Assembly (NCBI RefSeq): GCF_014649695.1 | Contig: NZ_BMTN01000010.1 | Location: forward strand, 62,001-126,000 | DNA: 64,000 nucleotides | From: Streptomyces kurssanovii | Lineage (GTDB): Bacteria; Actinomycetota; Actinomycetes; Streptomycetales; Streptomycetaceae | Reading direction: 5' to 3' | Shown here: positions 59,831-64,000 of the stretch, piece by piece | How the letters are laid out: each line of letters opens with the position of its first letter | How positions within the stretch are numbered: position 1 is the stretch's first letter | The notes under the pieces: generated by a model | The model's input: only the letters and a program-made list of their open reading frames with translations | What the model was told of the DNA's origin: nothing | Databases searched by the model: none | Program-made: the position numbers and the translations under genes

Positions 59831-60487
59831 CTACTGTCCCTTCGCGGCCTTCTTCTCCTCGGCGTCCTCGATGACCGCCTCCGCCACCTGCTGCATCGAC
59901 AGCCGGCGGTCCATCGACGTCTTCTGGATCCACCGGAACGCCGCCGGCTCCGTCAGCCCGTACTGCGTCTGCAGAATGCTCTTCGCCCGATCCACCAGCT
60001 TGCGCGTCTCCAGCCGCTGCGAAAGATCCGCGACCTCCTGCTCGAGCGCCTTGAGCTCGGTGAACCGCGACACCGCCATCTCGATCGCCGGCACGACGTC
60101 GCTCTTGCTGAACGGCTTCACCAGATACGCCATGGCGCCGGCGTCCCGCGCCCGCTCCACGAGGTCGCGCTGCGAGAACGCGGTGAGCATCAGGACCGGC
60201 GCGATGGACTCCTCCGCGATCTTCTCCGCCGCGGAGATCCCGTCGAGCACGGGCATCTTCACGTCGAGGATGACCAGATCCGGCCGGTGCTCCCGCGCCA
60301 GCTCCACGGCCCGCTGCCCGTCACCGGCCTCGCCGACGACCGAGTACCCCTCCTCCTCGAGCATCTCTTTGAGATCGAGCCGGATGAGCGCCTCGTCCTC
60401 GGCGATGACGACACGCGTCGTCAGGGGCGGGACGTGCGACTTGTCGTCGTCATCGGCGGTGGGCTGGGGCGACTCGGGGGCGGTCAC
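59831..60487 (-). CDS. pdtaR: ANTAR-domain response regulator (PdtaR-like)
   Basis: The 218-residue protein has a receiver domain (VVIAEDEALIRLDLKEMLEE, DLVILDVKMPVLDG with the phosphorylated Asp, APVLMLTAFSQRD, AYLVKPFSKSDV). A C-terminal ANTAR RNA-binding domain follows (LETRKLVDRAKSILQTQYGL, EPAAFRWIQKTSMDRR, LSMQQVAEAVIEDA). ANTAR proteins act by antitermination on dual-hairpin RNA targets. The mycobacterial homologue PdtaR partners with kinase PdtaS, which is not in this window. GTG start with GAGGAG upstream. Confidence 0.93.
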   Translation of the reverse strand: MTAPESPQPTADDDDKSHVPPLTTRVVIAEDEALIRLDLKEMLEEEGYSVVGEAGDGQRAVELAREHRPDLVILDVKMPVLDGISAAEKIAEESIAPVLMLTAFSQRDLVERARDAGAMAYLVKPFSKSDVVPAIEMAVSRFTELKALEQEVADLSQRLETRKLVDRAKSILQTQYGLTEPAAFRWIQKTSMDRRLSMQQVAEAVIEDAEEKKAAKGQ

Positions 60488-60587
60488 TGGGGCTCCTCGG
60501 GGCGGGGCGTTACTGCTCCCAAGAGCCTACCGAGCTCCTGTAAGGTAGGGACACGGCAGGTGATCGCCGACCTTCATTTCGAAGGAT

Positions 60588-60660
60588 ACCCCGGTAGCCC
60601 AGCGGTAGAGGCAGTGGTCTCAAACACCATCCAGCGTGGGTTCGAATCCCACCCGGGGTA
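60588..60660 (+). tRNA. tRNA with anticodon CAA but short variable loop
   Basis: A complete cloverleaf of 73 nt can be drawn. The acceptor ACCCCGG pairs with CCGGGGT and the discriminator is A. The D arm is GCCCAGCGGTAGAGGC. The anticodon stem GTGGT/ACCAT holds loop CTCAAAC (anticodon CAA at 60621-60623). The variable loop is CCAGC and the T arm is GTGGG-TTCGAAT-CCCAC. CCA is not encoded. CAA reads the leucine codon UUG, but bacterial tRNA-Leu normally has a long variable arm, so the amino-acid identity is uncertain. A TAAGGT box about 40 nt upstream may be the promoter. Confidence 0.9.
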
Positions 60661-60823
60661 CTTTCTCCTCATTTCCAAGGTCGTGCCGCTGGACGTGCCC
60701 GGTCTCGAACGGAATTCCTCCGCCTTCCCGGCCGGCTCGCAGAACATTTCCGTCGCCCGACGCGCCTCCGTCGTCCTCATGGACGCGCACGTCGGGTCGA
60801 AGTGCTGAACGTCCCGCGCCCCG

Positions 60824-62248
60824 CTACAGGCTCTCGCCGATGCGGTGCACGCGGACCAGGTTCGTCGAGCCCGCGACGCCAGGCGGGGAGCCGGCCGTGA
60901 TGACCACGATGTCGCCCCGCTCGCAGCGGCCGATGCGCAGCAGTTCCTCGTCGACCTGGGCGACCATCGCGTCGGTGGACTCGACGTGCGGGCCGAGGAA
61001 GGTCTCGACGCCCCACGTGAGGTTGAGTTGGGAGCGGGTGGCGGGGTCGGGAGTGAAGGCGAGAAGGGGGATCGGCGAGCGGTAGCGGGAGAGGCGCTTG
61101 ACGGTGTCGCCGGACTGGGTGAAGGCGACGAGGAACTTGGCGCCGAGGAAGTCGCCGATCTCGGCGGCCGCGCGGGCCACGGCGCCGCCCTGGGTGCGCG
61201 GCTTGTTCCGGTCGGTCAGCGGGGGCAGGCCCTTGGCGAGGACGTCCTCTTCTGCCGCGATGACGATGCGCGCCATGGTGCGGACCGTTTCGACCGGGTA
61301 TTTGCCGACGCTCGTCTCGCCGGAGAGCATCACCGCGTCCGTGCCGTCGATGACGGCGTTGGCGACGTCGGAGGCTTCGGCGCGGGTAGGGCGGGAGTTG
61401 TCGATCATCGAGTCGAGCATCTGGGTGGCGACGATGACCGGCTTGGCGTTGCGCTTGGCGAGTTTGATGGCCCGCTTCTGCACGATCGGTACCTGTTCCA
61501 GGGGCATTTCGACGCCGAGGTCGCCGCGGGCGACCATGATTCCGTCGAACGCGGCGACGATGTCGTCGATGTTCTCGACCGCTTGCGGCTTTTCGACCTT
61601 GGCGATGACGGGGAGGCGGCGGCCTTCCTCGTCCATGACGCGGTGGACGTCGTCGATGTCCTTGCCGCTGCGGACGAAGGAGAGGGCGATGATGTCGGCG
61701 CCGATGCCGAGGGCCCAGCGGAGGTCTTCGATGTCCTTTTCCGAGAGCGCGGGGACGGAGACGGCCACGCCGGGGAGGTTGAGGCCCTTGTGGTCGGAGA
61801 CCATGCCGCCTTCGGCGACGGTGGTCGTGACGCGGGGGCCGTCGACGGCGGTGACCTCGAGGGCGACCTTGCCGTCGTCGACGAGGATGCGTTCGCCGCG
61901 GCTGACGTCGGAGGCGAGTCCCTGGTAGGTGGTGCCGCAGATGTGGCGGTCGCCCTCGATGTCCTCGGTGGTGATGGTGAAGGTGTCGCCGCGTTCAAGC
62001 AGTACGGGTCCCTCACGGAAGCGGCCGAGGCGGATCTTCGGGCCCTGAAGGTCCGCGAGGATGCCGACGCTGCGGCCGGTTTCGTCGGAAGCCTTTCGTA
62101 CGTGGTGGTAGCGCTCCTCGTGGTCGGCGTAGGTGCCGTGGCTGAGGTTGAAGCGGGCGATGTCCATTCCGGCGTCGACGAGTGCCTTGATCTGCTCGTA
62201 CGTGTCGGTTGCGGGGCCCAGGGTGCAGACGATTTTTGCTCGGCGCAT
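60824..62248 (-). CDS. pyk: Pyruvate kinase
   Basis: The glycolytic enzyme converts phosphoenolpyruvate and ADP to pyruvate and ATP. The 474 residues show the N-terminal KIVCTLGPATDTYEQIKALV, MDIARFNLSHGTY, KIRLGRF, the catalytic VIAKVEKPQAVENIDDIV, GIMVARGDLGVEMP (metal ligands), ATQMLDSMIDNSRPTRAEAS and MLSGETSVGKYPVETV. The C-terminal allosteric domain follows. TAGGCT ends 6 nt before the ATG, pointing to a leaderless transcript. A TACCG-gt-CGGTA palindrome lies in the spacer between the promoter boxes. Confidence 0.97.
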   Translation of the reverse strand: MRRAKIVCTLGPATDTYEQIKALVDAGMDIARFNLSHGTYADHEERYHHVRKASDETGRSVGILADLQGPKIRLGRFREGPVLLERGDTFTITTEDIEGDRHICGTTYQGLASDVSRGERILVDDGKVALEVTAVDGPRVTTTVAEGGMVSDHKGLNLPGVAVSVPALSEKDIEDLRWALGIGADIIALSFVRSGKDIDDVHRVMDEEGRRLPVIAKVEKPQAVENIDDIVAAFDGIMVARGDLGVEMPLEQVPIVQKRAIKLAKRNAKPVIVATQMLDSMIDNSRPTRAEASDVANAVIDGTDAVMLSGETSVGKYPVETVRTMARIVIAAEEDVLAKGLPPLTDRNKPRTQGGAVARAAAEIGDFLGAKFLVAFTQSGDTVKRLSRYRSPIPLLAFTPDPATRSQLNLTWGVETFLGPHVESTDAMVAQVDEELLRIGRCERGDIVVITAGSPPGVAGSTNLVRVHRIGESL

Positions 62249-62254
62249 GTTTCG

Positions 62255-62277
62255 AGCCTATGGCTTACCGGTCGGTA
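62255..62277 (-). promoter_or_regulatory. pyk -10 box and palindromic operator candidate
   Basis: The -10 box TAGGCT is at 62255-62260. TACCG and CGGTA (62266-62277), separated by 2 nt, form a perfect inverted repeat between the -10 and the -35 position. This is typical of TetR-type repressor sites. Confidence 0.45.
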
Positions 62278-62382
62278 GAGAATTGGGCGTGCGTGACTAC
62301 CCAACAACCTTTGCATGAAGGGCTATTGACAAGCGTTGAATTGTGCGCAGGGCTGCTCGGATGAGCAGGGGGCGCCGTCCGT

Positions 62383-63096
62383 TCACAATTGCGGCGGCGT
62401 CATGGTGAAGCGCGCGTTCACCTGGGCGTAGACGGTCTGGCGCTGTGGTTCGAGGTCGAGGGCGGGTGCGGCCTCCGCGCCGGCGGCTCCGGCGAAGCCG
62501 CGTGCGCTGCCGGGCGGGGCGGGCATCGCGTAGCGGGGCGGGGCGGCTTCGGCTCCGATGTCGGCGAGTTCGACGAGGGCGGAGAGCCGGCCGCCGATGG
62601 CTTCGGCGTATTCCCGGGCGCGTTGGACGGCTTCGCGTACGGCTTGGCGCCGGGCTTCGCCGTGGGCGGGCGAGTCGGGGCGCAGTGACCACCAGGGGCC
62701 GTTGACCTGGGTGAGTTCGAGGTCGGCGAGGCGGGTGGTGAGCTCGCCGAGGGCGGTGAAGTCGCTCAGTACGGCGGTGATGTGGACGCGGCCGTGGTAG
62801 GCGTGGATGCGTTCGCCGCGGCCGTGCTGGGTGAGTTGGGGTGTGACGGAGAACGCGCCGGTCTCGAGCTTTTCGACTGCCGGGCCGTACGACTTGACGA
62901 GGTCGAGTGCGGCGGCGTTGCGGCGGGTGAGGTCTTCGAGAGCGGTGCGTCGGTCCTTGCCGCGGGCGCTGATGGTGATGCCGATGCGGGCGATCTCGGG
63001 GTCGAATTCGATGCGTGCCTCGCCGCGTACGGCGACGCGTGGTTGTTCGGGGGTGGCGTAGGGGGCGGTGGGAGTGGGGGGTGTGGCGTCGTCCAT
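62383..63096 (-). CDS. SIMPL domain protein (DUF541)
   Basis: The 237-residue protein is a SIMPL domain protein: VAVRGEARIEFDPEIARIGI, LTRRNAAALDLVKSYG, TGAFSVTPQLTQHGRGERIH, YHGRVHITAVLSDFTALGEL and RRQAVREAVQRAREYAEAIG. These proteins assemble into oligomers with metal or stress-related roles that are not well defined. No signal peptide is seen, so this one should be cytoplasmic. The ATG at 63096 has AGGGAGA just upstream; the longer open frame is not supported. Confidence 0.9.
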   Translation of the reverse strand: MDDATPPTPTAPYATPEQPRVAVRGEARIEFDPEIARIGITISARGKDRRTALEDLTRRNAAALDLVKSYGPAVEKLETGAFSVTPQLTQHGRGERIHAYHGRVHITAVLSDFTALGELTTRLADLELTQVNGPWWSLRPDSPAHGEARRQAVREAVQRAREYAEAIGGRLSALVELADIGAEAAPPRYAMPAPPGSARGFAGAAGAEAAPALDLEPQRQTVYAQVNARFTMTPPQL

Positions 63097-63254
63097 GGTG
63101 TCTCCCTCGTGCGGTGAGCCGGTCGTCCCACTGTCGCATCCGGCTCGGACAGTCGGCTCCGGCCGGACATCGGATCGAAACCTGGCAGGGGTGTTGCGTG
63201 GGTGGCGTGTAGGCCAGAATCTACGCGCGTTGTGCATTGATCGAGGGAGACGAA

Positions 63255-64000
63255 ATGCCGCTGAACCGTAGGACGTTCCTGGAGCGGTCGGCCGCCGCCG
63301 GCGCGGGTGTCGCTGTCGCGGGTGCCGCTGCCGCGCCCGCGGTGGCCGAGGAGCGGGGCAAGGACCATGGGCACGGACGTCCGCAGAAGCGGTATTCGTT
63401 CACCGTGCTGGGGACGACCGATCTGCACGGGAATGTCTTCAACTGGGACTATTTCACGGACAAGGAGTTCGACGACAAGGCGCACAACGACGTGGGCCTG
63501 GCGAAGATCTCGACGCTGGTGAACCGGATCCGTGAGGAGAAGGGCCGACGCAACACGCTGCTGATCGACGCCGGTGACACGATCCAGGGCACCCAGTTGT
63601 CGTACTACTACGCCAAGGTCGACCCGATCACGGCAGAGCGCGGTCCGGTGCACCCGATGGCGCAGGCGATGAACGCCATCGGCTACGACGCCGCGGCGCT
63701 CGGCAACCACGAGTTCAACTACGGCATCCCGGTGCTGCGCAAGTTCGAGGAGCAGTGCGACTTCCCGCTGCTGGGTGCGAACGCGCTGGACGCGAAGACG
63801 CTGCGGCCCGCGTTCCCGCCGTACAGCATGCACCGTCTGCGCACGCCGCACGGGCGTGATGTGCGGGTGGCCGTGCTCGGTCTGACGAATCCGGGCATCG
63901 CGATCTGGGACAAGCAGAACGTGAGCGGGAAGATGGTCTTCCCCGGTCTGGAGGAGCAGGCGGCGAAGTGGGTGCCGAAGCTGCGCTCGATGGGTGCGGA
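63255..64000 (+). CDS. Tat-exported 5'-nucleotidase/metallophosphatase, 3' end cut
   Basis: The first 248 codons of the gene lie in the window. The precursor begins MPLNRRTFLERSAAAGAGVA, a twin-arginine signal with an AxA cleavage site (AAPAVAEE). The calcineurin-like metallophosphatase domain follows: VLGTTDLHGNVFNWDYF, TLLIDAGDTIQGTQLSYYY, DAAALGNHEFNYG and RVAVLGLTNPGIAIWDK. This is the pattern of UshA-type 5'-nucleotidase/2',3'-cyclic phosphodiesterase enzymes. It should release phosphate and nucleosides outside the cell. GAGGGAGA precedes the ATG. Confidence 0.92.
   Translation, partial: MPLNRRTFLERSAAAGAGVAVAGAAAAPAVAEERGKDHGHGRPQKRYSFTVLGTTDLHGNVFNWDYFTDKEFDDKAHNDVGLAKISTLVNRIREEKGRRNTLLIDAGDTIQGTQLSYYYAKVDPITAERGPVHPMAQAMNAIGYDAAALGNHEFNYGIPVLRKFEEQCDFPLLGANALDAKTLRPAFPPYSMHRLRTPHGRDVRVAVLGLTNPGIAIWDKQNVSGKMVFPGLEEQAAKWVPKLRSMGA

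Noticed and set aside
62326-62354. TTGACA with a 17-bp spacer on the plus strand after pyk
   Set aside because: The -10 position reads AGGGCT, a poor match, and no plus-strand gene follows; it would run antisense into the SIMPL gene.

Overview
The window looks like a stretch of Streptomyces core chromosome. GC is very high with the usual third-position G/C bias. There are many GTG starts and leaderless promoters (a -10 box 6-8 nt before the start codon). Genus-typical families occur: chaplin, SPW_0924, DUF6343, TerD, DUF3068 and a PdtaR-type ANTAR regulator. From memory, the order uvrA-uvrB-rpsA-coaE-polA-liv-pdtaR-pyk matches the conserved core of S. coelicolor and relatives; no search was run. 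No phage, insertion sequence, CRISPR array or biosynthetic cluster is visible.

Layout. 1-5.8 kb: Rieske lipoprotein (cut by the window edge), uvrA, a mycothiol-dependent isomerase-like protein, an MBL-fold hydrolase and an alpha/beta hydrolase. 5.8-9.8 kb: a Ter block of TerC (with an apparent manganese riboswitch in its leader), a large TerD fusion and a small TerD. 9.9-16.1 kb: uvrB, MHYT protein, secreted glycerophosphodiesterase, ogt and an MFS exporter. 16.2-20.1 kb: a tightly packed operon of secreted discoidin-phosphoesterase, MFS transporter and membrane-anchored PD40 protein. 20.2-22.6 kb: pseudouridine catabolism (psuG-psuK) next to a uridine-kinase-like gene. 22.6-32.4 kb: a mixed region with two decayed genes (a cupin and a long chaplin), a 2-hydroxyacid dehydrogenase, DUF2293, an amidohydrolase, DUF3574 and an overlapping SNF2-SWIM pair.

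32.7-43.9 kb: slipin, DoxX, DUF6343, TPR protein, coaE, PAC2, secreted beta-helix protein, rpsA, a methyltransferase and hrpB. 43.9-53.7 kb: DUF3068, SPW_0924, a secreted lytic transglycosylase, DUF4184, polA, a YdeP-type molybdo-oxidoreductase and a hotdog thioesterase. 53.7-59.3 kb: a complete branched-chain amino-acid ABC transporter (livJHMGF). 59.8-64 kb: an ANTAR response regulator, a tRNA with anticodon CAA, pyk, a SIMPL protein and the start of a Tat-exported 5'-nucleotidase.

Genome maintenance is well represented (uvrA, uvrB, ogt, polA, hrpB, SNF2-SWIM), as is extracytoplasmic phosphoester metabolism (GlpQ-like, discoidin-phosphoesterase, 5'-nucleotidase). The most notable points are four. 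First, the terC leader has a riboswitch-like fold whose closing-helix strand is exactly complementary to the Shine-Dalgarno. Second, the CAA-anticodon tRNA lacks the long variable arm expected of tRNA-Leu. Third, the TerD protein carries a Walker-less translocase-like C-terminal region. Fourth, both the long chaplin and the cupin are broken.
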